Shown here: in pieces, positions 1 to 9,633 of the stretch
How positions within the stretch are numbered: the first letter of the stretch is position 1
How the letters are laid out: each line of letters starts with the position of its first letter
From: Planctomycetales bacterium 10988
GTDB taxonomy: Bacteria; Planctomycetota; Planctomycetia; Pirellulales; Pb10988
Direction of reading: 5' to 3'
Length of the DNA stretch: 64,000 nucleotides
Assembly: GCA_009664345.1 (NCBI GenBank)
Contig: CP043547.1
Location: 6,414,709 to 6,478,708, forward strand
Program-made: the position numbers and the translations under genes
The notes under the pieces: generated by a model
The model's input: only the letters and a program-made list of their open reading frames with translations
Told to the model about the DNA's origin: nothing
The model's database searches: none

Positions 1-2
1 AA

Positions 3-2954
3 CCTGCTGCCGAAATGACTGAAGATTCGACCGAGGCGGCGAATCCTCCTGCGGAAGAGTCCACTCAGCAACAAGTTGCAGCAGAGGAAACTTCAGAATC
101 CATGCCCGCCGAAGAGGATGATGTCTGGAATCTGCTAGATGAGTTTGCCGATGAGACTCCTGCGACTACGATGCAACCCGTTCAACCCGCGGAACCTCCG
201 GGAGAAATGAAGATCCGTTTCAATTTCCGCTATCAACCTTGGGCGGAAGTCCTCGATTGGTTCGCCGACATCGCGGACCTTTCCCTCGTGATGGAATCTC
301 CCCCGCAAGGCACCTTTAACTATTCGGATTCGCGTTCATACACTGCCAGCGAAGCGATTGACCTTTTGAATAGTGTCCTCCTCACCAAAGGCTTTACGCT
401 GGTGAGAAAGGAACGCTTGCTCATCTTGGTCAATTTGGAAGATACCCTGCCGCCCAACTTGGTGAATGAAATTCCGCTGACGGAACTCGATGACCGGGGT
501 GAATATGAACTCGTCAAGGTTCGATTTCCTTTGAATAAAATGTCCGCCACGGAAGCGGAGACGGAAATTCAACCACTCATCGGGCCGCAAGGAAGTATTG
601 TCAAACTGGAAAAAGCCCGCCAAATCGTCGTGACCGAAACCGCCGGGCGTTTGAGAACAATCCGCGATGTCATTGACCGTATCGAAAATCCCAATGGAGA
701 AGGAACGATCCAGATCTTCACTTTGGAGAATGCCCTCCTTGATGACGCCATGATCGCCATTCGCCAGCTGATGGACATTCCGCTTGATCTGACCAACACC
801 ACCGATGGCTCGTTGCGGTTGGCTCTCGACCCGATTGGGAATCGCTTTTTGGCTTCGGGAACTCCGGATAAGATTCGGCAATTGAAGGAGATCCTTGAAG
901 TCGTCGATGTGCCAAGTACCGGAAGTGATACTTTTGGTGCCGGCACCGCTTTGGAAACGCCACAATTAGATATTTATCCAGTCGGCTCCGCGGATTCTGA
1001 GTCGGCGTTGCTTGTTTTACAGACCTTGTTGTCTGGAAGTTTGACGGCTCGCCTTTCGATCGATCCCAAGACGGGGAACCTGATCGCGTTGGCCACTCCA
1101 ACCGAACATGCCACCATCAACGCGACTTTGAAGCAGATGCAACAAGAAGCCCGCGAAGTGGAGGTCTTGCAACTTCGCGTGATCGATCCCCAGATTGCCG
1201 TGCTTTCCATTACCAAGCTCTTTGGGGCAACGGGCGATGGCGACGTTCGGGCACCGACGATCGATGCCGATCCGCTCTCGCGTCAATTGCTGGTGCGAGG
1301 TTCGCAATCACAAATTGCTCAAATTCGGCAGCTCTTGGAAAAGATGGGCGAGGATTTTTCGGAAGAAGCGAATACCGGCTCCCGCGTGCGAATGCTTTCC
1401 GTTTCGGAGCGGCAACTCGCCCCGGTGCTTCAACAACTGCAAACCCTTTGGCCGACGATGCGAGAAAATAAAATCCGCATTGTTCGACCCGGTGAATCTT
1501 TGCAAAACCCTAACAACCCAGCCATCAATCAAATTCCGCCGGAGGTATTGCGGCAGCTTTTTGAAGGCCCCTCCACTCCATCTCCGAATTCACAACGGCA
1601 AAGATACGAGGAGGATGAATACTATCAAGAGCGCGAGCCGAAAGCACAGCCAGAGCGTGAACCGCCACAGGCATATTACCAGCCGCAACAACGTTCGCAG
1701 TATGCCTCCTTGGTAAAAGAAGATTCCGCCGAATCCCAAAACTACTTTTTGCCTGTGCAGCAACGCGTGTCGCCCTCGCCTGCGGATTCGAATTCCTCGG
1801 CAAGTCCGGCTCCGATCTTCATCATGCCGGATGCCAATGGAATCATCATCGCTTCCGATGACCCCAGGGCGTTGGATGATTTCGAACGTTTGCTCCAAGC
1901 CTTGACGAGTAACAGCTTGTCTGGCCAAGAGTTCACAGTCTTCTATTTAAAAAGTGCCAGCGCTGCTGCGGTTGCAGAAGTTTTAAGTACCGTTTTGGGA
2001 GCGACGAGCAGTTCAACCGGTTCTTCGGCCCTTTCGGAAATCGCCTCCGAAGCGCTTGGCGATGTCGGGGGTGGCATCATGGGTTCGCTACTAGGACTTT
2101 CTGGAGGAAGCGGCGGCGGGACGATCTATGGCGGTGCGGGATTGTTGATTGTTCCTGTGGCCCGACTCAATGCTCTGATCGTGCAAGCAACGGCCAACGA
2201 CTTGGATACCATTCAACGACTGATTGAAGTCCTCGATGACGAAGACCTCCCCGATACGGAAGTTTTCCCCCGACCTCGTTTGATTCCGGTTGTGAATACA
2301 AGTGCGACCGCGATTGCTGAGGTGATTCGTGATGTCTACTCCGATCGTCTCAACAATGCTCGCGGAGGCCAGCAACGAGGGCCTTCCCCGGAAGATATCG
2401 TCCGTGCGTTGCGAGGCGGCGGGGGTCGAGGCGGCGGAGGAGGTGGAAATGGGGGAGAAGAAGACTTGCCGAAAATGTCCATCGGGGTCGATGAACGAAC
2501 CAACTCCCTGGTGGTCGTTGCCCCGGAACCCCTTTTCCGTGAAGTCGAAGAACTCGTCCAAACACTCGATCTGGCTGCCACTTCGGAAGAGAACTCGCAA
2601 GTTGCCAGGGTCGTTACCCTCAAACGTACGAATTCCGCAGCGGTCCAGGCCGCGTTAGCGGCGATCCTTGGCCAGCCTGTTGGAACGAGTTCGACAACTA
2701 ACAACGCGTCGAACAATAACAATAATAACAGTTCCCCTGGTCGTGGCCCCGGAGACAATAACGACGTCGCCGAACAGATGCGGCGTCGGGCGGAAATTCT
2801 TGAGAACCTGCGTCGTGGCGGCGGGGGACCTCCGGGATTTCCTGGCGGTGGCCCTCCCGGATTTGGTCGTGGTGGATCGCCCTTTGGAGGTGGTGACCGT
2901 GGAGGCGAACGTGGCGGTGGAGACCGTGGAGGCGAACGCGGACGAGGTCGTTAA
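3..2954 (+). CDS. Secretin N-domain repeat protein, 5' end outside window
   Basis: The frame is open to the left edge. The residues before the first ATG (base 15) read PAAE and continue the Pro/Ala/Glu-rich tract that follows, there is no ribosome site and no signal peptide, so the true start is upstream. After about 60 acidic residues comes an STN/N0-like domain (around residues 65-140, IRFNFRYQPWAEVL), then several repeats of the secretin N-domain (N1/N2, NolW-like) fold, with a disordered Gln/Pro-rich insert near 520-600. The C-terminus is low-complexity Gly/Arg/Pro. Secretins of type II/IV secretion and pilus systems end in a membrane barrel; I see no barrel domain here, so this is more likely a periplasmic N-domain protein than a complete channel. 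Function is unknown. Confidence 0.75.
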   Translation, partial: PAAEMTEDSTEAANPPAEESTQQQVAAEETSESMPAEEDDVWNLLDEFADETPATTMQPVQPAEPPGEMKIRFNFRYQPWAEVLDWFADIADLSLVMESPPQGTFNYSDSRSYTASEAIDLLNSVLLTKGFTLVRKERLLILVNLEDTLPPNLVNEIPLTELDDRGEYELVKVRFPLNKMSATEAETEIQPLIGPQGSIVKLEKARQIVVTETAGRLRTIRDVIDRIENPNGEGTIQIFTLENALLDDAMIAIRQLMDIPLDLTNTTDGSLRLALDPIGNRFLASGTPDKIRQLKEILEVVDVPSTGSDTFGAGTALETPQLDIYPVGSADSESALLVLQTLLSGSLTARLSIDPKTGNLIALATPTEHATINATLKQMQQEAREVEVLQLRVIDPQIAVLSITKLFGATGDGDVRAPTIDADPLSRQLLVRGSQSQIAQIRQLLEKMGEDFSEEANTGSRVRMLSVSERQLAPVLQQLQTLWPTMRENKIRIVRPGESLQNPNNPAINQIPPEVLRQLFEGPSTPSPNSQRQRYEEDEYYQEREPKAQPEREPPQAYYQPQQRSQYASLVKEDSAESQNYFLPVQQRVSPSPADSNSSASPAPIFIMPDANGIIIASDDPRALDDFERLLQALTSNSLSGQEFTVFYLKSASAAAVAEVLSTVLGATSSSTGSSALSEIASEALGDVGGGIMGSLLGLSGGSGGGTIYGGAGLLIVPVARLNALIVQATANDLDTIQRLIEVLDDEDLPDTEVFPRPRLIPVVNTSATAIAEVIRDVYSDRLNNARGGQQRGPSPEDIVRALRGGGGRGGGGGGNGGEEDLPKMSIGVDERTNSLVVVAPEPLFREVEELVQTLDLAATSEENSQVARVVTLKRTNSAAVQAALAAILGQPVGTSSTTNNASNNNNNNSSPGRGPGDNNDVAEQMRRRAEILENLRRGGGGPPGFPGGGPPGFGRGGSPFGGGDRGGERGGGDRGGERGRGR
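2889..2942 (+). repeat. Two 27-bp tandem units coding Gly-Asp-Arg-Gly-Gly-Glu-Arg-Gly-Gly
   Basis: Units at 2889-2915 and 2916-2942 are nearly identical and encode GDRGGERGG twice, at the extreme C-terminus of the secretin-N-domain protein. They belong to a longer Gly/Arg-rich tail and are likely to vary in copy number. Confidence 0.8.
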
Positions 2955-2983
2955 CTGCTTTTCATTACCCTTTAGTTAAAAGT

Positions 2984-3658
2984 CTAAAGCTGGAGCAGGA
3001 GCCAAATTCCAAAGGCTCCTGCCAACCAAGCAGGGGCAAACAAGCCTGCCTTGATCATAATCAAAGGAAGATACTTCGTCGGGCGTTTTTGATCTTTCAC
3101 CGTTCGAACATACTCTTCGCCAAATATCACCCCAGAAGGTGGCGACAGTAAAACGAACAAGCTCAAAAACGCCGGCAACCCCATCAAGAAACAACACAGG
3201 ACACCCGGCCCGAGTTGAGCGTTGTTTTGCGATTGCACCTGCATTCCTATAACGATCAGCACTAAGATCAGCATGGAAATGGAAGCAATCACCTGCAACC
3301 ATCTTCCCTGAGAACGAAGATTATAAAGAAGCAGCTGGGTCAAGCCATTCAGTCCAAGTAAGCTTGCAAACAAAATCCAATAAAACGGAAACTCAATTCC
3401 ATACAGATTCCAGCGATCAATAAGATCGAGTATCTGCTTTTGTTCGGTAAAGCCACCGAGCGAAATCATCAGGAAAAACAGCATTACAAGCTGCTCCCAG
3501 AGTTTCGAAACGGCCAATGCCCGAATGCTACTTTCCCGGGCGATTCCCTTGCTCCGCAGATCGTCAAGAGTTGCCTCTGCCTCAACCTCTAAAAATCGCC
3601 GGGGAATGAGACCTTGCGGCTGATGTTGCGGGTCATGCACGGGGCGATATTTTGCCAT
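2984..3658 (-). CDS. Five-helix membrane protein, unknown function
   Basis: The 224-residue product has a soluble N-terminus (about 65 residues) followed by five hydrophobic stretches, starting near WEQLVMLFFLMISLGGF and ending in GIWLLLQL at the C-terminus. I recognise no family. It starts about 30 bases after the DUF58 gene on the same strand, so it is probably the last gene of the MoxR/DUF58 operon. It converges on the secretin-like gene with about 30 bases between the stop codons. Confidence 0.7.
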   Translation of the reverse strand: MAKYRPVHDPQHQPQGLIPRRFLEVEAEATLDDLRSKGIARESSIRALAVSKLWEQLVMLFFLMISLGGFTEQKQILDLIDRWNLYGIEFPFYWILFASLLGLNGLTQLLLYNLRSQGRWLQVIASISMLILVLIVIGMQVQSQNNAQLGPGVLCCFLMGLPAFLSLFVLLSPPSGVIFGEEYVRTVKDQKRPTKYLPLIMIKAGLFAPAWLAGAFGIWLLLQL

Positions 3659-3690
3659 AGCAGGGACGTTTCGGTTGAGAAGAATGGTCT

Positions 3691-5103
3691 TTAGAGAAGA
3701 TGGCGGGCCTTGATATCAAGATATTGATTCACCAGCGGGGCCGTCAAATCATCGGGAAAGACATCGAGGCACAAGACCCCTTTCGCCTCCAAATCCCGCA
3801 AGATTTGATGCCGCCAAAGGAGGATCGAAGCCGCCGCCGCGGCATTGTAAAGTTGCCCACCAACAGGCTTGGGATGATCCGCCATTTCAAAAATCCGACG
3901 GTCGCGAAGAAGGACCCCCATCGGCAAATGACGGCCCGAAAGCGAGCCCAGGTATTGCTCGACCTGATTGCCATTCACTTCATCAATCACGTTGGTCATC
4001 AACACAACAAGCGAACGCTTTTTGCAATGTGTCCCAAGATAAAGGAAGGCCCGATCATACCGGCTTTCGACCATTTGCGGAAAACGATCAAAAGATTCAT
4101 GGAGCAAGCGGTTCATGTGTAGACGCCCACTCGCCGGCGGAACATACCCATGTATCCGGTCGGAAAAGGTGAGCAACCCGACTTGATCGCCATGCCCGAG
4201 GGCCACATAGCTCAACATCAACATCGCGTTGAAGGAGTGATCTAGAAGACTCAAGCGGGCGGCTTCATTCGTCATCATCCGACCACAATCGACGAGGAAG
4301 ATGATTCGCTGACTCTGCTCGGTCTGAAAGTCCTTGACCGTAAGCTTGCCGCGTCGGGCGGTACTTCGCCAATCAATGTGACGGTAATTATCGTCTCTAG
4401 TGTAATCGCGAAGCCGTTCAAACTCGTTATCTCCACCAACGCGACGCGTGCGACGCACCCCCATCAAACTCAAGCGGTTCATCCGGGCGAGCATGGCATA
4501 TTGCGAAACTTGCTTCAGATCAGGATAAACATGCACGGTGTTTTGCAGAGGATAATTATAGAATCGTTGCCACAACAGCCACGGACTCGTACAGGCAACA
4601 TGGACCGATTCCAATTGAAAAGCACCTCGGCGAACTGATCGAAGTTCATAACTCAGTTGCGTGCGACTTCGAGGATCAAGCCAAAACTGAAACTCCTCCA
4701 CCGTGGGATTCAGCTCTTGGGGAACATCATCTCGCACACGAATTTGACGGCGTCGATTGCCTAAATAACTGACCACCAAACGAACAGGATGCGGTTTCTG
4801 CAAGGACGCCGTTTTCACCATCTGCCGCTCGATTTGAAACCTCGTTTTTCGCGGCAAGCGGAGCAAGTCGATCAATGCCACCAGAGCGACGAGTCCATCG
4901 AGCGACCATAGGACGGGATAAAACGAGTTAAGCAGAGATTCCGCTGACAGAGTATAAAAGATAATGGAAATCAGCGACAAGGCAGCGGGTGCCAACAACA
5001 ATAGAACCAAGGGGGCACGCGGATAGACCCGAAAACGTGCCAATAGCAAGAGTGGCAGAACGAGGCAACCAATTTGAATAAGGAACCAAGCCAAGTTTGT
5101 CAC
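3691..5103 (-). CDS. DUF58 domain protein
   Basis: The 470-residue protein has two N-terminal membrane helices (about residues 5-50 and 60-80), a beta-rich middle part, and the DUF58 signature near residues 230-250 (RDYTRDDNYRHIDWRSTAR), followed by a von Willebrand A-like strand IIFLVDCGRMM near 270. DUF58 proteins normally work with MoxR ATPases in envelope-linked assembly or regulation. The start codon is GTG and overlaps the moxR stop codon (GTGA), a sign of translational coupling with the ATPase gene upstream. The exact substrate is unknown. Confidence 0.92.
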   Translation of the reverse strand: MTNLAWFLIQIGCLVLPLLLLARFRVYPRAPLVLLLLAPAALSLISIIFYTLSAESLLNSFYPVLWSLDGLVALVALIDLLRLPRKTRFQIERQMVKTASLQKPHPVRLVVSYLGNRRRQIRVRDDVPQELNPTVEEFQFWLDPRSRTQLSYELRSVRRGAFQLESVHVACTSPWLLWQRFYNYPLQNTVHVYPDLKQVSQYAMLARMNRLSLMGVRRTRRVGGDNEFERLRDYTRDDNYRHIDWRSTARRGKLTVKDFQTEQSQRIIFLVDCGRMMTNEAARLSLLDHSFNAMLMLSYVALGHGDQVGLLTFSDRIHGYVPPASGRLHMNRLLHESFDRFPQMVESRYDRAFLYLGTHCKKRSLVVLMTNVIDEVNGNQVEQYLGSLSGRHLPMGVLLRDRRIFEMADHPKPVGGQLYNAAAAASILLWRHQILRDLEAKGVLCLDVFPDDLTAPLVNQYLDIKARHLL

Positions 5104-6149
5104 AGTCGGGGGACCTCTACCGTGCGAGCCATTTCGGTCAAGATTTCGTCCACTTGCCGACCTTCAACTTCGGCTTCCGGGGTCAAAATGACACGGTGTC
5201 GAAGTGCCGGCAGAAGCAAGGTCGAGACATCATCGGGCACCGCATAATCCCGTCCATGAAACGCTGCCAAGGTCCGTGCTCCTTGCAAAAGCGAGATGCT
5301 TGCCCGCGGGGAAGCCCCCATAAAGAATTGTGGCCATTCCCGCGTTAGCCGCACTAAGCGATTAATATAATCGATCAGCTTTTGATCAAGGCGAACTTGC
5401 TTGCAACGTTCCATTACCATCAAGATGCGATCTGGGCTAGTCACCGTTTGCACTTCTTTTTCCAACTTTTGATAAATCGATTCCCCTCGGGCATGGAGAG
5501 CCAGAATCTCGGCCTCTTCCGCTTGGCTAGGATACTCGACTTTCAGCTTAAACATAAACCGATCGAGTTGGGCCTCAGGCAGATTGTAGGTTCCTTCGGA
5601 TTCGATGGGGTTCTGCGTCGCCATTACCAAGAACGGTTGTTCAAGGACATGACTCGTCCCTTCGACGGTGACGCGATACTCTTGCATAATCTCCAAGAGG
5701 GCCGCATGGGTCTTGGCGGGCGAACGGTTGATTTCATCCGCCAAAAGCAACTGCGTAAAGACCGGGCCGGGCCGAAAGCGGAACTCTTGCTCTTTCATAT
5801 CGAAGACCGGAGCCCCGGTGATATCCGAAGGCATTAAGTCCGCCGTGAACTGAATGCGTCCGAACTTACAGCCAAGAATTTGGCCCAAAGTTCGCACAAA
5901 CAAAGTTTTCCCCAAGCCAGGTACCGACTCGATCAAGACATGCCCGTTGGAGAGCAAAGAGACCAAAGTGGCCAAGATCAGTTCATCTTGCCCCACATAC
6001 ACCTTGTGGATTTCGTGATTCACGCGTTCAAAAAACTTCTTCACCGGACCCATATTGGGAGAGGTCGAAGCGGCCTCTGCCGCCGGTTGATCGGAAGAAG
6101 GGAACATCGAAGGGTTCGCGACCGGATTGGATTCAGACTCGGGATTCAT
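5100..6149 (-). CDS. MoxR-family AAA+ ATPase
   Basis: The 349-residue product carries a Walker A loop (PGLGKT, near residue 78), Walker B (LLLADEINR, near 135), and the MoxR-type continuation SPAKTHAALLEIMQE, TQNPIESEGTYNLPEAQLDRF (sensor 1 region, split here into TQNPIESEG and LPEAQLDRF) and a C-terminal lid domain. MoxR ATPases act as chaperone-like partners of VWA/DUF58 proteins. The gene overlaps the DUF58 gene by four bases. Upstream, a MITE-like insertion lies between this gene and the DUF4350 gene of the same strand, so transcription of moxR may depend on reading through that element or on a promoter in the gap. Confidence 0.95.
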   Translation of the reverse strand: MNPESESNPVANPSMFPSSDQPAAEAASTSPNMGPVKKFFERVNHEIHKVYVGQDELILATLVSLLSNGHVLIESVPGLGKTLFVRTLGQILGCKFGRIQFTADLMPSDITGAPVFDMKEQEFRFRPGPVFTQLLLADEINRSPAKTHAALLEIMQEYRVTVEGTSHVLEQPFLVMATQNPIESEGTYNLPEAQLDRFMFKLKVEYPSQAEEAEILALHARGESIYQKLEKEVQTVTSPDRILMVMERCKQVRLDQKLIDYINRLVRLTREWPQFFMGASPRASISLLQGARTLAAFHGRDYAVPDDVSTLLLPALRHRVILTPEAEVEGRQVDEILTEMARTVEVPRL

Positions 6150-6406
6150 ACAAATTTGCCAAGTACTTTGCGGAAGGCGGATGCCTTAGAACAACTGCTT
6201 CTTGAAAACCACTCGACGCGGCGGACGTTCGCTTTTCAGAAGTAGAAGTCCTCTTGAATAGGTTTGGATTCCGTTAGTGGGGAATGGTTTTACTTTAGCT
6301 ACTCTTTCCAAAACAAGAAAGCCGCTAGAGACAACTTGACCAAGAAAAGAATCGGGAATCTATGGTTTTGGATAGCCTTCGCCACCTTTTCTCTTGAGCA
6401 AGGTTC
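6150..6406. other. Gap upstream of moxR
   Basis: No ORF of substance. It holds an AGTACT-centred site (CCAAGTACTTTG, 6159-6170) close to the moxR start. The rest of the gap to the DUF4350 stop is a MITE-like element listed separately. A moxR promoter may lie here, but I see no convincing boxes. Confidence 0.4.
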
Positions 6407-6409
6407 TTA

Positions 6410-6488
6410 GAGTTTGTGGTCAAATGTAAATTGAGACTTATCTTTTCCCGGTGTTTACCTGTTTCTGAATGGTTTTGACCACTGGCTC
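6410..6488. mobile_element. MITE-like element 1 (79 bp)
   Basis: The left end GAGTTTGTGGTCAAA and the right end TTTTGACCACTGGCTC are inverted copies of each other and match the termini of the IS5-like element at 36319-37209. TTA flanks both sides (6407-6409 and 6489-6491). The right TTA is the complement of the TAA stop codon of the DUF4350 gene, so the insertion restored that stop. It has no coding capacity and was presumably mobilised in trans. Confidence 0.85.
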
Positions 6489-7814
6489 TTAGGATTTTCG
6501 CCAGAGTTCCTCCTCTTCATCCCCTGGAATTTGCACGCGGTCAAAGGGAGAAGGTTCGCGTTTGGGTTGCTTCGGCAAGGGATCGGGGATCGCCGGTTCG
6601 TCGGAATCTTCAGTAGGAAGGGGTTCAAACTCCCGATCTTTATGAAAGGTCTGACGATAATGATAGAGTCGCTGCTGGGCATAACCCGTCTTTTCAGCAC
6701 GTCGCAAGAGGTCGCCGATGGCCTTCACGTGACGCCCAAAATCGGTGAGGCTCGCCTCTTCTTCCTTTCGCGGACGTCCAAAGATTGGCCAACGTGAAAA
6801 GATGAAAAAGATACCAACGAGAGCAATCTGCATAAAAATCAAATCAAGAGGCGGCTCGCTGAAAAAGGACCAACTCTGCTGAACTTCCGGAGGCGTCGAG
6901 CGATCACGAATGGTCAATCCACCAGCACCGCTTTCCAAGAAGACTGCCGTTGTCGGTTGATCCTTTCGAAGTCGTTCAATCTCATCCAAAAGTCGAGTGG
7001 CTAACTCGCGATTTGTGGAGTTCACCAGAGGAAGATTCAAGAGAAACGAACCGTTACTAACGAGAATGAGATGACTCTTGCCCCCTTCGAAAGTTTGATA
7101 GCTCACACGACTGACGATCACCTCCCCATCCAGGGCCAGCAACACCTCGGCATCGAGCGGCGGAATCATCTTTCGATCTGCCACTACATGTAAATCTTTG
7201 GGCAAAAGGCCCTTGGTCCATTCTTGACTTCCTCGCAAATAATTTTGAGCAATCGGGTCGCCAATTGGCCTTCCGGAAGGGAGACTTGTGTACCAAGGAT
7301 TGATCTCTTCCTTAGGTACACCTTTCAAGAGGGAATCATAATAGATCCGATCCTGTGCCCGCCGGTATTCCATTTCACTACGGACATTCTGCCTTTGTGC
7401 AGGAATCATCGGGATGGCTTGTGACCAGTACGATTCCGCCGCATCATAGGAACGCCCGACATAGACCATCACTCGGTCATCTTTTTCTGTCAGCCAATCT
7501 TCGAACCATTCGATCTCTCTCTCGGATGGGGAAATGAGTCGGTCAGGAAACCACAGAAAACAATCGCCGCGTTCCTGCAAGCGAGGAGTTACCTCATCCC
7601 GAGTCGTCACCGTAAAAGACGGATCGCTTCGCATCAGGGTTTGGAAGATCGTATTGCCATTGACACTGGTGCCCTGCATCCACTTAGCATAACCCGTCGG
7701 AAGAACCTCATCGCAGCCGACTAAGAAAAGGGAACAACCTAGCAATAACCATCCCCACCAAGCGCGGAAGCTCGGCTTTGCAAGTGGCTGATTGTTTTTG
7801 TTCGTAAAAAGCAT
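6489..7814 (-). CDS. DUF4350 domain lipoprotein/membrane protein
   Basis: The 441-residue product starts with a signal sequence ending in a lipobox-like LFLVGC (Cys near residue 34), followed by a DUF4350-type domain (pattern FTVTTRDEVTPRLQERGDCFLWFPD near 70-95) and a C-terminal membrane helix (around 325-345, FMQIALVGIFFIFSRW) with a charged cytoplasmic tail. DUF4350 proteins are regularly encoded between DUF4129 and MoxR genes, as here. The stop codon coincides with the target duplication of MITE-like element 1. The role is unknown. Confidence 0.85.
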   Translation of the reverse strand: MLFTNKNNQPLAKPSFRAWWGWLLLGCSLFLVGCDEVLPTGYAKWMQGTSVNGNTIFQTLMRSDPSFTVTTRDEVTPRLQERGDCFLWFPDRLISPSEREIEWFEDWLTEKDDRVMVYVGRSYDAAESYWSQAIPMIPAQRQNVRSEMEYRRAQDRIYYDSLLKGVPKEEINPWYTSLPSGRPIGDPIAQNYLRGSQEWTKGLLPKDLHVVADRKMIPPLDAEVLLALDGEVIVSRVSYQTFEGGKSHLILVSNGSFLLNLPLVNSTNRELATRLLDEIERLRKDQPTTAVFLESGAGGLTIRDRSTPPEVQQSWSFFSEPPLDLIFMQIALVGIFFIFSRWPIFGRPRKEEEASLTDFGRHVKAIGDLLRRAEKTGYAQQRLYHYRQTFHKDREFEPLPTEDSDEPAIPDPLPKQPKREPSPFDRVQIPGDEEEELWRKS

Positions 7815-7859
7815 TTTTTGATTTCTAACAGGCTTTTTTGATACGCAGATAAGTCGAAC

Positions 7860-8717
7860 TCAGATGCCAACTCTTTGTTGGACTAATCGGTTGAATTCGG
7901 TAAGGCGATTCCAACAAGCTTCAAAACGTTCTCTTCCAAGAGGGTGATTTCCAAAGAAGACTTCTTCAAAGGCAACCAGAGAAGGCTCCAAGGTTTGCAT
8001 CAAGGGTTGAGAGCCATTCCGCAAGACTTCCTTCAGATACTGCCGATTGGTTTTTCCCTTTGTCAAGCGAATGATGTGCTGCCGATCGAGCATCAGGAGT
8101 TGATGGCTATATAAATAAAGGATCGCATCTCGAAAATTCCCTGCTTTGTAAAGTCGTGTTGCCTCCGCCAAAAAGTCGGTAACTTCACGACGAACTTGCA
8201 CCGGCAGGGCTTCCACTCGTTCCACATCTGTCATGATGCCATCATCGAGGCTGTCCCCGTCAGAGTGTTTCGTCAGGGCTTCCGACTTGAGATATAGTTT
8301 GATTAACATGTAAGCAATCAGCATCAGGACGACTGAAAGAATACTCCAGATCATTACCTCGAAGAGATTCACCACCCCGAAGCCTTCCCCAAAATCGAAA
8401 TTCCAATTCGGAGCCCAATTCTTATTCCAATTCGTCGGGGCTGCTTGTTTTTGTGGTTGCACTTCCAACGGGCGGATTTGATCCTTCTTGCTATCGTACC
8501 AATTGAGATTCGCGTCCCGCAGCAACTCCCTGAATTTTTGTTGGGAATCTGTCTCTCTCTCAGTGGGATTCTCCGCTTGGGAAATCGTTTTCTCTTGGGA
8601 ATAGCTAGGGTTTTCCAACAAACCGATTAAGAAGACCGTCAAAGAACAAACAAGGATTCTTCTTAACCTGTGAGAAGCACACAATCTTATCAAAAGTAGT
8701 TTTTGCATCTGAATCAT
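7860..8717 (-). CDS. DUF4129 domain protein
   Basis: The 285-residue protein has an N-terminal signal sequence, a central membrane helix (about 120-145, MIWSILSVVLMLIAYMLI) and a C-terminal DUF4129 region (about 190-275: RLYKAGNFRDAILYLYSHQL and FEEVFFGNHPLGRERFEAC). A GGGGAG ribosome site lies nine bases before the first ATG. It sits between the membrane protein gene and the DUF4350 gene in the eight-gene operon. DUF4129 is a small helical domain of unknown biochemical role, often found near transglutaminase or MoxR/DUF58 genes. Confidence 0.88.
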   Translation of the reverse strand: MIQMQKLLLIRLCASHRLRRILVCSLTVFLIGLLENPSYSQEKTISQAENPTERETDSQQKFRELLRDANLNWYDSKKDQIRPLEVQPQKQAAPTNWNKNWAPNWNFDFGEGFGVVNLFEVMIWSILSVVLMLIAYMLIKLYLKSEALTKHSDGDSLDDGIMTDVERVEALPVQVRREVTDFLAEATRLYKAGNFRDAILYLYSHQLLMLDRQHIIRLTKGKTNRQYLKEVLRNGSQPLMQTLEPSLVAFEEVFFGNHPLGRERFEACWNRLTEFNRLVQQRVGI

Positions 8718-8735
8718 CTTGAATACTCCCCTTTC

Positions 8736-9581
8736 CTAAACAAACCGCTGTTCAAGTCGTTGGGCTTCAGCACGCATTTGAAGTTCGATCTCCCACCCTT
8801 CGGAACGAATCCGCAAGTCCAGATAGCCCAAAAATCGAACCACCGTGAAAAATCCCGTGACCACCCAGAGCAGGATCGGAAGTTCAAAATAAAGCCCCAA
8901 AGTTAGGCCAGGGTCGAGCCATTCCCATTGATTAAAGAACAGATTCCGGACCATGAGCAGGGAAAACCATCCTGCCGGTAGTAAAAAGACGAAAAAGATG
9001 ATCCCCTCTTCTATACTTCGCAGGAAGACGAGACCGAAATTCTGGCCATGAAATTTTTGAATCCGCGTGAGCGTGCCGCCCCAGCTATTGCGTTCGAGGA
9101 GAATGATTTCGTTGATATGTGGAAAGCCCATCATCAGAAAAAGCACCGGCAAGCAACAAGCAACCATCAACAAAATCCGAAACATCGTTTGCAGGACAAA
9201 AAGTTGGAAAATGCAAGGAACAAAGGATTTAAAAGCCTGCGTGACACTGGGGTCCTCTGAAAAGGTCGCTTGCCCTAAATAGATGGTCATCGGAGCTAAA
9301 GCGAGAGGAGTCAGCAGGATACTCGTTCCCACCCAAAAGGCTCCATAATCCAAGAGAAAATCTTCGCCCATGTATTCTTCGAAGGTGTAAAAAGACCATT
9401 CCGCATCGATGTCGAGAACGATAAAACAGAGAACCCATTGGAAAATAAAGACCGGAATGACTCCGAAAAACCACAAGCGAAACAGTGCCCAGGCGTGCCC
9501 TCGACTGACAATCAAAGACAGGTCTAAGAGGTCGGCGTAATCTCGCTCACGCACGGCAATTCGGGTACGGTCCAGTTGCAC
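8736..9581 (-). CDS. Polytopic membrane protein of the RDD/SpoIIM/MoxR operon
   Basis: The 281-residue product has about six hydrophobic stretches, and a soluble N-terminus and C-terminus. The start is GTG, preceded by AAGGACG. I do not recognise a named family, although a protein of this size and topology is commonly encoded between SpoIIM-like and DUF4129 genes. Its place in the operon suggests a membrane component of the same system. Confidence 0.75.
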   Translation of the reverse strand: MQLDRTRIAVRERDYADLLDLSLIVSRGHAWALFRLWFFGVIPVFIFQWVLCFIVLDIDAEWSFYTFEEYMGEDFLLDYGAFWVGTSILLTPLALAPMTIYLGQATFSEDPSVTQAFKSFVPCIFQLFVLQTMFRILLMVACCLPVLFLMMGFPHINEIILLERNSWGGTLTRIQKFHGQNFGLVFLRSIEEGIIFFVFLLPAGWFSLLMVRNLFFNQWEWLDPGLTLGLYFELPILLWVVTGFFTVVRFLGYLDLRIRSEGWEIELQMRAEAQRLEQRFV

Positions 9582-9633
9582 AAGTCGTCCTTCTCAACAA
9601 TTCGGGAAAAGAGGTCTTATCAAATTCGCATCG

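Noticed and set aside
336-965. 209-codon minus frame inside the secretin-like gene
   Set aside because: Antisense to a gene with clear domains; its text shows no family pattern.
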